From Chryseobacterium sp. 39-10 (lineage in GTDB: Bacteria > Bacteroidota > Bacteroidia > Flavobacteriales > Weeksellaceae), in NCBI GenBank assembly GCA_001898255.1, contig MKTK01000013.1, positions 6,724-70,723 on the forward strand: 64,000 bases of DNA, in the 5' to 3' direction. Below the pieces are notes generated by a model. The model worked only from the letters and a program-made list of their open reading frames with translations. It did not search any database and had not been told where the DNA came from. Position numbers and translations under genes: made by a program. Shown here piece after piece: positions 18,566-27,805 of the stretch (positions within the stretch are counted from its first letter, which is position 1; each line of letters starts with the position of its first letter).

Positions 18566-18573
18566 TAATTTTG
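18566..18573 (+). promoter_or_regulatory. -7 element of the YceI gene
   Basis: TAATTTTG matches TAnnTTTG, 41 bp before the ATG at 18614. Confidence 0.5.
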
Positions 18574-18613
18574 CATCATCAAATGAATCATTAATCAATC
18601 AAAAAAATACAGT

Positions 18614-19123
18614 ATGGCAACTCAATGGAACCTAGACCCCGCACACAGCGAAATTACTTTTAAAGTAAAACACATGATGATTTCTAACGTTAAAGGGGAA
18701 TTCACCAAATTTAATGCAACATTAGAAAGCGAAGACGAGCAGTTTACCAATGTAAAAGTGCACGCAACAGTTGATACCGATTCGGTGAATACCAATAATA
18801 CCGATCGAGACAACCACTTGAAATCTCCAGAATTTTTCAATACCACTGCATTTCCACAAATTATTTTTGACGCCAACTCACTGAACGGTGAAGTGACCGG
18901 AAACATTACCATCAATGGTGTTACCAAACCAATTGCACTAGAAGTTGATTTTGGTGGAGAAAACGTTGATCCTTGGGGACAAACCAAAGCTGGTTTCTCT
19001 TTTGAAGGAAAAATCAAAAGAAGCGATTTTGGTTTGAATTGGAATGCGGCACTTGAAAAAGGTGGTGTTTTAGTTTCTGATGAAGTAAAAATTGCAGGAG
19101 ACCTGCAGTTTGTAAAAGCATAA
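18614..19123 (+). CDS. YceI family lipid-binding protein
   Basis: A 169-residue YceI lipocalin-like beta-barrel. It begins WNLDPAHSEITFKVKHM, the family signature, and contains NNTDRDNHLKSPEFF and a typical GDLQFVK end. Family members bind isoprenoid or other long lipids. Unlike many YceI proteins it has no signal peptide, so it is probably cytoplasmic. A strong hairpin terminator follows and a TAATTTTG box precedes it, so it is a single-gene unit. Confidence 0.92.
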   Translation: MATQWNLDPAHSEITFKVKHMMISNVKGEFTKFNATLESEDEQFTNVKVHATVDTDSVNTNNTDRDNHLKSPEFFNTTAFPQIIFDANSLNGEVTGNITINGVTKPIALEVDFGGENVDPWGQTKAGFSFEGKIKRSDFGLNWNAALEKGGVLVSDEVKIAGDLQFVKA

Positions 19124-19144
19124 TTCACTTCACTTACAACAAAC

Positions 19145-19180
19145 AAAATTCACCCGGAGCTTCTCTGTGGTGAATTTTTT
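19145..19180 (+). terminator. Terminator after the YceI gene
   Basis: A ten-base stem (AAAATTCACC with GGTGAATTTT) is separated by a 14-base loop and followed by T6. Confidence 0.85.
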
Positions 19181-19194
19181 TAACCTCAAAAATC

Positions 19195-20022
19195 ATGACT
19201 TTACATCAATTGAATACACTTTCTGATGGCTTCTCCAAAACCCCAAAAATGCCTGTCCTTTTCTTAGGTCACGGTTCGCCGATGAATGCCATTGAGGAAA
19301 ACATTTTTGTGCAGGGTTTTAGAAATGTTTCAAAGCAAATCCCCAAACCAAATGCTATTCTATGCGTCTCGGCACATTGGCTCACCAATGGAAGTTTTGT
19401 AACGGCAATGGATCTGCCCAAAACCATTCATGATTTTTACGGTTTTCCAAAAGCACTTTTTGACGTACAATATCCGGCTCCGGGGAGTCCTGAATTGGCT
19501 AAAGAAACAACCGAACTCTTGCTTCCCGCATTAGTGGAAGAAGACTACAGCTGGGGATTAGATCATGGCGCCTGGAGTGTTATTCGGCATCTTTACCCTC
19601 ATGCCGATATACCAGTAATCCAGCTGAGCATAGACTATAGCAAACCGATGCAATATCATTTTGAACTGGCGCAACGCTTGCAGAAACTTCGCGAAAAAGG
19701 AATTCTGATCATAGGCAGCGGCAATATTGTTCACAATTTAAGCATGATTGACTGGCAAAATATCAATACCGTTGGCTCCGGTTGGGACTGGGCCATTGAA
19801 GCCCGTGAAAAAACAAACCAATGGATAATGGATGGTGATTTCCGCAACATTGTGAATTATCACCAGCATGGAACTGCGTTGCAAAAAGCGGTACCCACGC
19901 CTGATCATTTTGCTCCACTCGTTTATGCGCTTGCCCTGAAAAGTCCGAGTGATGAAATGGTTTTATTTAATGACGAACTCATTGGCGGAAGCTTAAGCAT
20001 GACCAGCGTAAAAATTGGATAA
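19195..20022 (+). CDS. ygiD: Extradiol dioxygenase of the LigB/YgiD (4,5-DOPA dioxygenase) family
   Basis: A 275-residue class III extradiol ring-cleavage dioxygenase. The metal ligands are expected in LGHGSPMNAI near the N-terminus, in SAHWL, and in LDHGAWSVI; GSGNIVHNL holds the acid/base histidine. E. coli YgiD opens DOPA in vitro; the natural substrate is unclear. It starts 14 bp after the YceI terminator, so it probably depends on read-through or on a weak promoter I cannot see. Confidence 0.88.
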   Translation: MTLHQLNTLSDGFSKTPKMPVLFLGHGSPMNAIEENIFVQGFRNVSKQIPKPNAILCVSAHWLTNGSFVTAMDLPKTIHDFYGFPKALFDVQYPAPGSPELAKETTELLLPALVEEDYSWGLDHGAWSVIRHLYPHADIPVIQLSIDYSKPMQYHFELAQRLQKLREKGILIIGSGNIVHNLSMIDWQNINTVGSGWDWAIEAREKTNQWIMDGDFRNIVNYHQHGTALQKAVPTPDHFAPLVYALALKSPSDEMVLFNDELIGGSLSMTSVKIG

Positions 20023-20239
20023 AAAACGTCATCAATATTACATGTTCTCGAAAACCGTTTAAAGTCCAGGAATTTCAAATGAGCACAACAAAAATTGAAT
20101 AGGATAGCTTATTGGCAATCATTTCAATACTTAAAAAAAGAAAATTCAAATTATGAAACCTACCTTTTCATAAGGATGCAGGAATTAAATCGGTGAACAA
20201 AAACGAATCAGAATTTCATTCTATTATTGACATCTTTGG

Positions 20240-20848
20240 CTAATAAGACTTCCAATAATCGGTACTGTACGTTTTTTTTAAACTTTTAATGCAGTATTTG
20301 GATTTTACTTTCACCTCAATAGCAGTGATGGTATTCCCTTCCGGATTGCTGAATTTGGGTTGAGGATTGGTAGAATTTTGTGTTGTGCCATCCGCATAAG
20401 AGGAGATCCATTCATACGTCAAATTGCTGCTTGCACTTTCGGTTCGGAAAGAAACCGTCCCATCGGAAGACTTGGCTTCTAAAAAATTTGTAAGGACAAT
20501 ATCACAGTTGGGGTCACCGCTTTTCAAACCCGCAGTAAGGTCCTGCTGAACATCTACCATTTTGCTGCACTGCACCACTCCTTGCGGTGAAAGCATCACC
20601 AGCGAAATAATGGTTCTACCGCCACCGTTTGCTTTTAGTTTAACACTTGCATCTTTCGGATTACCGATCAGTGAAACATCGCCTCCATTGGTTGTCCAGA
20701 GATGGCAATCGCTGCACTGCGCAATATCTTTATCCACCGTGTAAGTTTCCGTTTCCTGCATTTTCAGGGTAGAGCTTCCTTTGATAAAACACTGTGCAAA
20801 TGCTGACACCGAAAGCATTAAACAGCATAAAAAGTACATTTTTTTCAT
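20240..20848 (-). CDS. Secreted protein with PKD-like beta domains, function unknown
   Basis: A 202-residue exported protein. A signal peptide of about 18 residues (MKKMYFLCC to AFAQ) is followed by two beta-rich, Ig/PKD-like segments. The first contains a C-x2-C pair (QCSDCHLW). The second carries YEWISSYADG, the kind of pattern seen in Bacteroidota PKD repeats. There is no T9SS sorting domain. The start at 20848 is chosen for the signal peptide; the frame is open 24 codons further. A role cannot be assigned. Confidence 0.75.
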   Translation of the reverse strand: MKKMYFLCCLMLSVSAFAQCFIKGSSTLKMQETETYTVDKDIAQCSDCHLWTTNGGDVSLIGNPKDASVKLKANGGGRTIISLVMLSPQGVVQCSKMVDVQQDLTAGLKSGDPNCDIVLTNFLEAKSSDGTVSFRTESASSNLTYEWISSYADGTTQNSTNPQPKFSNPEGNTITAIEVKVKSKYCIKSLKKTYSTDYWKSY

Positions 20849-21100
20849 GATTAGGGAATTAGCTTGGTGCAAGTTACGGAATTTTCTATGGTGCAGACCG
20901 TTGTTGTTGCGTAGGTCCAAAATTATTTCCTCAAAAGATTTTCAATTTTCTTCAGTTCGTGCCCGGATCGCTAAAGACTTACACCTTCATGTCTTAAAAT
21001 GTATTGATTGCCGATTGTAAAACTCATCAAAATCAGGTTTTTAAATGTATTTTAACCGAAATTTAACAATTTTAAAGAGCAACCTTAACAATTAAAGGGA

Positions 21101-21108
21101 TAATTTTG
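21101..21108 (+). promoter_or_regulatory. -7 element of batC, almost at the start codon
   Basis: TAATTTTG ends five bases before the batC ATG, so the message should be leaderless or nearly so. Confidence 0.55.
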
Positions 21109-21113
21109 CAGTA

Positions 21114-21851
21114 ATGAACACGAATGCTTTTTTATCGGTAGTTTTAATGGTTTTGGGGACCTGTTTACTGTCCGGACAGGAGAGTTATAAAACATTGATT
21201 TACAAAGGTAACCAGAATTTTGATAAAAAAAATTACGATGCTGCTTCTTCTCGATATGCAGAAGCCGCAAAAGTGAACGAAAAAGATTTCACGGCGCATT
21301 ATAATCTTGGAAATGCGTTGTATAAAAATGGCAAGTATGATGAGGCGAAAGCAGAATTTGAAAAGGCCGAAAAACTTTCACAAACCCTTCCCGATAAATC
21401 TGCGGCGCTGTATAACTTAGGCAATGCCCATATGCAATTGCGAGATACCGAAAAAGCATCTCAACTCTATAAACAGGCACTTAAACAGGATCCTTACAAC
21501 GAAGTTATCCGAAAAAATTATGAAATTGCAAAGCTGAAAGAAAAGGAAAAACAACAGCAACAGCAAAAAAACAAATCGGGCAACGGTGGTGATCATGATC
21601 AAAAAGATCAGAAAAAAGGAGATGAAAAAGGAAACCTCCCCAAACAAGAGCAGGGAAATGGGGAGCAAAATAAGGGGCAGGGAAAAGGGAATGACCCCAA
21701 TAAAAATAATGATAACAGCGAAGATCAAATGCCGAAAGATCTCGAAAATGCAATTCTTAACCGCGTTGAAAATAAAGAACGCGAAACCGCAAAAAGAATT
21801 CTGAATAAAAACTCCTATTCAATGCCTCAAAGCAATGAGAAGGATTGGTAA
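21114..21851 (+). CDS. batC: BatC-like tetratricopeptide protein
   Basis: A 245-residue exported or anchored TPR protein of the Bacteroidota Bat (aerotolerance) cluster. A hydrophobic N-terminus (6-21, ending LLSGQ) precedes three or four TPR units between 25 and 145, such as AHYNLGNALYKNGKYDEA. After 145 comes a Lys/Gln/Gly/Asp-rich low-complexity segment and a short conserved tail. BatC normally sits behind the VWA proteins BatA and BatB. Here the gene upstream is divergent and unrelated. The stop overlaps the batD start by one base. Confidence 0.85.
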   Translation: MNTNAFLSVVLMVLGTCLLSGQESYKTLIYKGNQNFDKKNYDAASSRYAEAAKVNEKDFTAHYNLGNALYKNGKYDEAKAEFEKAEKLSQTLPDKSAALYNLGNAHMQLRDTEKASQLYKQALKQDPYNEVIRKNYEIAKLKEKEKQQQQQKNKSGNGGDHDQKDQKKGDEKGNLPKQEQGNGEQNKGQGKGNDPNKNNDNSEDQMPKDLENAILNRVENKERETAKRILNKNSYSMPQSNEKDW

Positions 21852-23587
21852 TGAAGCAAAAAATTCCATACATATTATTTCTCTTTTCCACACTGTTTGC
21901 GCACAGCCAGGTCACTTTAGCGGTTTCTGATGTAAAAGATGCCAAGCTTAACCAGCGCTTTAACCTCACGGTTGTATTGGAAATAAGTGGTGAAAATATG
22001 GAGCAGGAAACCCCGCTCAGGATGCCTGATTTATCCAAATTCGACATTATCGGCACAGCTTCAGAACAGAACACAGTGGTGCTGGATGCTAAAAAGGGGG
22101 ATGTGGTGAATCAAATGATTTACCAATTGGTACTTACCCCGAAACAGAGCGGAAAAGTAAAATTCGGATCGGTACTGGTTACTGTCAACGGTAAAATCTA
22201 CAAAACCGAACCTTTCGAAATCAATGTGCGCGACACTGAGAAAAAAGCGAGTGTTGCCGCCAATTCTGAGACCAATGATTTGTACCTTAACTTGGAAATT
22301 CAAGATCGGGAGGTTTATAAAAACGAAGCTACGCTTGCATTTTTGCGCGCATACAGCAGAAATTATGCTAATTTCAGAAAGCTGAAAAACATTCAATTCT
22401 CTAACCAAAGAAATGTGAGCATCAAACCGGTGAGTTTCGCAAAATCAGAAATTGAATCGTCGGGTGGCATGAATTCGCAGGTTATTGCGGTGTACATGAT
22501 TTCGCCTTCAGAGAGTGGACATATCGAGCTTAATCCCGTTTCGGCATCAGTGGTGAACTCTGCCTCCGAAGATAAAATTGTATCGAACCGGGCAAAACTC
22601 ACTGTTCGGAAACTACCTCCAGGAATGCCTGAACATTACAAAAATGCAGTGGGTCATTTTGAAGTAACCGTCGCCAATCTTCGTCCCAATGAAGTTTCTG
22701 AAATTGAAAAACCGGTCAATGTTGCCCTAAAACTTTCAGGGGCAGGTAATTTCGGTACGCTTTATTTACCTAAAATTTTGCCTTCGCCCAATTATATCGC
22801 TTATCCGCCAAAAATCATGGCCAACACGACTCCTCATCATGCCAATCTTACAGGTGATGTGGTAGCTGAATATGTTGTGGTTCCTAAAAAACCGGGATTG
22901 GTGGCAGTGGCTTTTGAAGAATTTTCTTATTTCGATCCCAGTGCTGATCATTATGTAGATTTGGGTTCTAAAAGCGTTGCGTTGAATGTAAAAACACCCG
23001 ATCAGATCAACGCCGAGAAATCGACGCTGGAAAGAGTGAACGACATCACCAATAATGTTTTAGAAACGGTAAACACACCTGTTTTACAAACGCACAACCT
23101 TAAAATAAAAGACAAGAAAAAAATCAACTGGCCCGTTGTTGCCGGAAATTTAGTACTGCTTTCAGCATTGGTGGGTTTACTTTTTGCCGTTACAAAACGC
23201 AAACAGAAACAACGCGTGAAACCACGCCCCCTAATAATACCTACCACCACAATTGCCGAAACCGAAGAATTGATAAGGAAAGATTGGGAAAATAGTTTTG
23301 AAGATAATATCATTTATCTAAAAAAACTGAAAGATAATCAGGATTTCTCAACATTTTTTTCGGCTTATGAAAGCATGAAAGAAGAGGTAAAAAAGCAGAA
23401 CTCCATCATCGACGAATCCGCCTTTCGAAAATTTCTGGAAGAGAAAAAAGGGGCAGCTTTTGCAGACCAATACAGAGTACTCAGCGAGCAAATTCAATTC
23501 GAAAAGTATGCCCCAGAAAACAGCATCGAAAGAGTTGATGAATTGTTCAGCTCCATTACGGCTCTATTTTCTCAGATTAAAAAATAA
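21851..23587 (+). CDS. batD: BatD-like membrane protein
   Basis: A 578-residue BatD (oxygen-tolerance) family protein. A signal peptide (ending FAHSQ) is followed by several Ig-like beta domains up to about 410, one membrane helix around 425-447 (NWPVVAGNLVLLSALVGLLF), and a basic cytoplasmic tail with helical content. The start is taken at the TAATG overlap with batC. BatC and BatD are usually part of a MoxR-DUF58-BatA-BatB machinery, probably acting on envelope stress; those partners are not in this window. Confidence 0.88.
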   Translation: MKQKIPYILFLFSTLFAHSQVTLAVSDVKDAKLNQRFNLTVVLEISGENMEQETPLRMPDLSKFDIIGTASEQNTVVLDAKKGDVVNQMIYQLVLTPKQSGKVKFGSVLVTVNGKIYKTEPFEINVRDTEKKASVAANSETNDLYLNLEIQDREVYKNEATLAFLRAYSRNYANFRKLKNIQFSNQRNVSIKPVSFAKSEIESSGGMNSQVIAVYMISPSESGHIELNPVSASVVNSASEDKIVSNRAKLTVRKLPPGMPEHYKNAVGHFEVTVANLRPNEVSEIEKPVNVALKLSGAGNFGTLYLPKILPSPNYIAYPPKIMANTTPHHANLTGDVVAEYVVVPKKPGLVAVAFEEFSYFDPSADHYVDLGSKSVALNVKTPDQINAEKSTLERVNDITNNVLETVNTPVLQTHNLKIKDKKKINWPVVAGNLVLLSALVGLLFAVTKRKQKQRVKPRPLIIPTTTIAETEELIRKDWENSFEDNIIYLKKLKDNQDFSTFFSAYESMKEEVKKQNSIIDESAFRKFLEEKKGAAFADQYRVLSEQIQFEKYAPENSIERVDELFSSITALFSQIKK

Positions 23588-23601
23588 TCAAATTAATTTT
23601 A

Positions 23602-23609
23602 TATTTTTG
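23602..23609 (+). promoter_or_regulatory. -7 element of marC
   Basis: TATTTTTG lies 20 bp before the marC ATG, downstream of the batD stop. Confidence 0.5.
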
Positions 23610-23629
23610 CGAAATTAATAATTTCAGCT

Positions 23630-24226
23630 ATGTTTGAACATTTTTCTTTAAAGGAAACACTCACCGCTTCTATGGTTTTATTCGCAGTCATCGATATTGT
23701 TGGCTCCGTACCCATCATTGTGGGCTTAAAGAAAAAATTCGGAAAAATTGATGCAGAGCGGGCTTCCCTGGTTTCCGGTCTTCTGATGATTGCTTTCCTT
23801 TTTATCGGAAACAAGATCTTAAAACTGATCGGTGTTGATGTAAATTCCTTCGCTATCGCCGGTGCAGTGGTTATTTTCATCATTGCATTAGAGATGATTT
23901 TGGGCATCGAAATCAATAAAAACACCGAAGCCAAATCTGCTTCTATCGTTCCCATCGCGTTTCCACTGATTGCAGGCGCCGGAACATTAACTACCACCCT
24001 CTCGCTGCGTGCAGAATATCATGACATCAACATCATCTGCGGAATCGTGCTGAACACACTGTTTGTTTATTTGGTGCTGAAATCAGCCAACTGGATCGAG
24101 CGTAAATTGGGAGACGGAACACTGCAAGTGTTGCAAAAAGTTTTTGGAATCATCCTTTTAGCCATCGCAATTAAATTATTTACCGCTAACTTTGCGCAGT
24201 TGTTTTCAACCTACGTAAAATTTTAA
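23630..24226 (+). CDS. MarC family integral membrane protein
   Basis: A 198-residue protein with six predicted membrane helices. It contains the MarC signatures FAVIDIVGSVPII near residue 20 and PIAFPLIAGAGTLTT around 110-125. The family was named for its position near the E. coli mar locus, but its function is not established; it does not act in multiple antibiotic resistance. It may be transcribed together with the small membrane protein that starts 12 bp after its stop. Confidence 0.9.
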   Translation: MFEHFSLKETLTASMVLFAVIDIVGSVPIIVGLKKKFGKIDAERASLVSGLLMIAFLFIGNKILKLIGVDVNSFAIAGAVVIFIIALEMILGIEINKNTEAKSASIVPIAFPLIAGAGTLTTTLSLRAEYHDINIICGIVLNTLFVYLVLKSANWIERKLGDGTLQVLQKVFGIILLAIAIKLFTANFAQLFSTYVKF

Positions 24227-24238
24227 AACCCCACCTCC

Positions 24239-24433
24239 ATGCAATTATTTTATAAGATTTTTTTGGCACTTTTTATTATTTTCATCGGATTCAATTTGTA
24301 CGTAATGGAATGGGATCTAGGTTTTTGGGATGAAGAAAATGCTAAATTCATCCTGTCAATTTCGGCTGCTATTTTAGGAATCATCATCCTTTTAGTGTTG
24401 CATTATATGAGCAAGTTAGCAACAAAACATTAA
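24239..24433 (+). CDS. Small two-helix membrane protein
   Basis: A 64-residue protein with two hydrophobic helices (about 4-22 and 37-58) joined by an acidic loop (MEWDLGFWDEEN). I do not recognise a family, although similar short proteins next to MarC are common in Flavobacteriia. It ends 4 bp before the convergent gene. Confidence 0.7.
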   Translation: MQLFYKIFLALFIIFIGFNLYVMEWDLGFWDEENAKFILSISAAILGIIILLVLHYMSKLATKH

Positions 24434-24437
24434 GTTC

Positions 24438-24923
24438 TTATTGCTGCCGATATTTCCGAAAGAACGACCTTACCTGCATCCGTAGCTTTTCCGCATTCGA
24501 AAACTCAATCCGGTGGTGAATAAGAGTACCATTTTTTAGTTTAATATCCGCATAAAGATCAAAAGTTGGATCAATTTTCAGTGCTTTAATTTCTGCCCAT
24601 CCAATTTTTCTGATTCCTCTTAATTTAATACCTTTTTCATCCAAAGTGACTTCCGGGAAAATAATACTCAGCAAAAATTTTAAGGTGAAACCAAACAGAA
24701 AAACGGACAAAACAAACATGGTCATGATGAGCGAAATAGACCTTCCAGACGATATTAATTCCCAGTAAAGAAGCGAAAACAGAACACCTAAAAAAAGTAT
24801 TTGCCAGAAAAAACGATTGCTGTTTCTGAAAAAAATGCGTGAAGGAATCTCCCGATCAACCCGGAAATACCTTTGTCTTCGGCTTCTTAATTTTTGTATA
24901 GCATGTCGTCGGCTGAAGTTCAT
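24438..24923 (-). CDS. Membrane protein with PH-like domain, uncharacterised
   Basis: A 161-residue protein. A very basic N-terminus with many Arg residues (1-30) is followed by two membrane helices (about 38-58 and 63-85) and a C-terminal beta-rich domain of about 70 residues that starts FPEVTLDEKGIKLRG. The last part resembles bacterial PH-like (YcxB/DUF304-type) domains. It starts one base after the mvaD stop, so it is the last gene of that operon. The function is unknown. Confidence 0.72.
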   Translation of the reverse strand: MNFSRRHAIQKLRSRRQRYFRVDREIPSRIFFRNSNRFFWQILFLGVLFSLLYWELISSGRSISLIMTMFVLSVFLFGFTLKFLLSIIFPEVTLDEKGIKLRGIRKIGWAEIKALKIDPTFDLYADIKLKNGTLIHHRIEFSNAEKLRMQVRSFFRKYRQQ

Positions 24924-24924
24924 T

Positions 24925-25980
24925 TCAAAACCTCATCACATCTTTCACCAACCCGTTATTTTGGGTGTGCGTAAGTAATTCCTTTACCACAAACGCCTTG
25001 ATTTCATCAGCATCCGAATTTTCGGGAAACAGCAAATGCACGTTGGCGCCGGCATCCAGCGTAAAAAACAAATCTAAACCGGTCTCTTTGCGGAAATTCC
25101 AAATCTTATTGATGACTTCGAGGGTACCTGTCTTCATCAGTATAAATGCGGGTTCACTCATCATCATCATGGCATGCAGCGTGAGTGCCTCATGCTCTAC
25201 CAACTGGATAAACCTTTTCATGTCGCCTGTCTTCAGAATTTCTTTCAGCAATACAAAATTTTCTTGCGCTTCCAGAAATCGTCTTTCCGCATAAGGATTG
25301 GTCTTCATCAATCCATGACCCACTGTGGAACTCACCGACTTTTCACCTTCATGAATAAGCAAAACCCAGTCATTAAAATTTTTAAAAACTGAATGAATTT
25401 CATCATTGGGATAAGGAATAGCATACGCATCAAAACTGCCTTCCACTTCCGGGGTTTTGCCCCACACCACCAATCCTTCATACAAACTGCGGCACGCGCT
25501 ACCGCTCCCTAACCTCGCGAGGAAACTTGCCTTCTTTTGCAAAAAATGATGGTCCGTTTTACCTGAAAACTGCTCATCCAAAAGCATTAAACATTTTGCG
25601 ATAGCACCAAAACCAGATGCCGAACTCGCAATTCCGGAGCTGTGAGGAAAAGTATTCTCAGTGGAAATAACGTATCGACCTGTGAGAATCCAAGGCAAAT
25701 ACTCACTGATCGTTTTGAAATATTTTCCAATTTTTTCGGCGAACTTAAATTCTTCTTTGCCAGACAAAAAAGTTTGCACCCCAAAAGCATCTCCTGCATA
25801 AAATGCTATCGTAGTATTGGTTCTGCAATGGTTTAAAGTATAACTAATGCTGGGATTTGCCGGAATTTGCTGGTCATATTTTCCCCAGTATTTAATGAGT
25901 GCTATATTGGACGGGCAACTTGCTGAAACCGTTTGGTCAGAAGTTAAAAAATTTGCATTTCCCAGAAACTCGTCAGTCAT
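24925..25980 (-). CDS. mvaD: Diphosphomevalonate decarboxylase
   Basis: Converts mevalonate diphosphate to isopentenyl diphosphate, the last step of the mevalonate pathway. The 351-residue GHMP-fold enzyme has the family signature SCPSNIALIKYWGK at 21-34, the Ser-rich nucleotide loop HSSGIASSASGFGA and the catalytic aspartate region LDAGANVHLL near 306. It shows that isoprenoid precursors are made by the mevalonate route here, and it feeds the polyprenyl synthase at 43350. It starts 22 bp after the acyl-CoA ligase stop. Confidence 0.95.
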   Translation of the reverse strand: MTDEFLGNANFLTSDQTVSASCPSNIALIKYWGKYDQQIPANPSISYTLNHCRTNTTIAFYAGDAFGVQTFLSGKEEFKFAEKIGKYFKTISEYLPWILTGRYVISTENTFPHSSGIASSASGFGAIAKCLMLLDEQFSGKTDHHFLQKKASFLARLGSGSACRSLYEGLVVWGKTPEVEGSFDAYAIPYPNDEIHSVFKNFNDWVLLIHEGEKSVSSTVGHGLMKTNPYAERRFLEAQENFVLLKEILKTGDMKRFIQLVEHEALTLHAMMMMSEPAFILMKTGTLEVINKIWNFRKETGLDLFFTLDAGANVHLLFPENSDADEIKAFVVKELLTHTQNNGLVKDVMRF

Positions 25981-26002
25981 TTTGTCTTTTTTTAGATTTT
26001 TT

Positions 26003-27763
26003 CTATTGATACATTCTTCCGATCATTTCGGCATATTTCTGCTGCACCACATTTCTTTTTACTTTAAGTGTGGGTGTAATTTCTCCGCTTCCGATTTCGA
26101 ATTCCGCAGGCATCAGTATAAATTTCTTCACCTTCTCAAAACCTGACAGTTGCCGCTGAATTTGCTCAATTTTTTGATGATAAAACTCCTTCACTTTATC
26201 CATATTCACCACTTCATCCCAATTGGTAAAATCAATATTGAGCTTAGGCAAATAGTCTTTCAATGCTTCAAAATTGGGTATAATAAGTGCCGTAACATAT
26301 GGCCGACCTTCTGCCACCACCATTGCCTGGTTGATGAAATTATCGTTCGACAATAAGTTTTCAATAGGTTGCGGAGTGATGTATTTTCCGTTAGAAGTTT
26401 TCATCAGATCCTTAATCCGGTCGGTGATAAAAAGATTTCCGGATGCATCAAATTTTCCTGCATCACCGGTTTTGAACCAGCCGTCTTGGGTAAAAACGTC
26501 AGCTGTTTCATTTGGTTTTTTATAATACCCTTTCATGATTCCGCTTCCTTTTGCAAGAATTTCATCGTTCTCGCCCAATCGCAGTTGAGTATCTCCTAAC
26601 GGTATTCCCGCGGATCCGTGTACGTAATGTTTAAAAGGAAAAGCCGTCAAAGTAGCGGTAGTTTCAGTTAATCCGTAACCCACGGTGATGTGAATGCCCA
26701 TTGCATCAAAAAACCGGGTCACTTCAGGCGAAATGGATGCGCCTCCGCATGGCATAAACCACAACTGACCTCCCATTTTATTTTTAATTTTCTTGAAAAC
26801 CAGTAAATGGGCGATCTTATTTTTCACGGCCAAGCCGGCCGGAACTCGCTTTTCAAGACGTTTAAATTCAGAGACCTGACTTCCAGCATTCAAAGCAAAA
26901 TTGAAAATTTTCTTTTTTAATGACGAGCCGTTAGCAACCATCTCGTTGACGCCGGCATAGATTTTTTGATAGAACCTGGGAACCGAGCACATCATGGTGG
27001 GCTTCACCTCGGTAAGTGCAGTAGCAATAAGTTTTGTGTTCTCAAGGAAAGACACTTTTGCCCCACCTGTCAAACACAGTAGCGTCCAGCTTCGTTCGAA
27101 AACATGGGTTAAGGGTAAAAAGGCAAGTGAATGTTCTTTCTCGAAATTCTTAAATTTAAAAAAATCGAAATGCGCTTGAAAGCATTCGGTGAAATTTCGG
27201 TGGGTAAGCATCACTCCTTTCGGAACTCCGGTGGTACCGGAAGTGTATATGATGGTTGCCAAATCGTCACCATTTTTCTCGACAATACTAAAATTATCGT
27301 CGGCATTCTTTACAAAATCTTCTAAGTAATGGGTTCGCTCTTTCTTCGTCCAGACTGCTTTTTTGGCAACGATAATTTCCTGCAGAAAAGGCGAATTTGC
27401 AGCAATCTCGAAAGCCGCATCGTACTGTTGTTGATTGCCAACCAGAATCATTTTGGATTCGGAATCGTTCAGTATATAGGCAGCTTGCTCCAAGTTATTG
27501 GTAGAATAAATGGGAACGGTGATGGCGCCCAAAGATAACACGGCAAGATCGAAAACAATCCACTCGGCAGAGTTGTCGGCATAAATAGCGACTTTATCGT
27601 TTTCGGAAATCCCCGAACTTTTCAGGGCATTTGCCGTTTTAAAAACCATGCGTCGGAATTCTTTCCAGTTGATGTCTTTCCATACTTCCTTCTTTTTAAA
27701 ACCAATGGCTGGTTGGTGAGGAAATCTTTCGTTATTGGTATTGAGAAATTGTGTGAGATTCAT
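26003..27763 (-). CDS. Long-chain acyl-CoA synthetase (AMP-forming)
   Basis: A 586-residue ANL-superfamily ligase of the FadD15-like type. The P-loop-like AMP motif YTSGTTGVPKG lies at 173-183. GYGLTETTA (A5) and GWFKTGDAGKFD (A7) follow in the C-terminal half, and KVKR near the end holds the A10 lysine. It probably activates fatty acids for lipid synthesis or turnover. I start it at the ATG at 27763 (MNLTQFLN); the frame is open 13 codons further. Operon: SDR, this gene, mvaD, PH-like protein. Confidence 0.9.
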   Translation of the reverse strand: MNLTQFLNTNNERFPHQPAIGFKKKEVWKDINWKEFRRMVFKTANALKSSGISENDKVAIYADNSAEWIVFDLAVLSLGAITVPIYSTNNLEQAAYILNDSESKMILVGNQQQYDAAFEIAANSPFLQEIIVAKKAVWTKKERTHYLEDFVKNADDNFSIVEKNGDDLATIIYTSGTTGVPKGVMLTHRNFTECFQAHFDFFKFKNFEKEHSLAFLPLTHVFERSWTLLCLTGGAKVSFLENTKLIATALTEVKPTMMCSVPRFYQKIYAGVNEMVANGSSLKKKIFNFALNAGSQVSEFKRLEKRVPAGLAVKNKIAHLLVFKKIKNKMGGQLWFMPCGGASISPEVTRFFDAMGIHITVGYGLTETTATLTAFPFKHYVHGSAGIPLGDTQLRLGENDEILAKGSGIMKGYYKKPNETADVFTQDGWFKTGDAGKFDASGNLFITDRIKDLMKTSNGKYITPQPIENLLSNDNFINQAMVVAEGRPYVTALIIPNFEALKDYLPKLNIDFTNWDEVVNMDKVKEFYHQKIEQIQRQLSGFEKVKKFILMPAEFEIGSGEITPTLKVKRNVVQQKYAEMIGRMYQ

Positions 27764-27805
27764 TGTTTTAAAACCGAAAACAGAACCGTTCCCGGTATGC
27801 ATTAA

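Noticed and set aside
20023-20239. Intergenic stretch between ygiD and the secreted protein gene
   Set aside because: I see no coding frame, no RNA gene and no clear terminator; only scattered AT-rich sequence.
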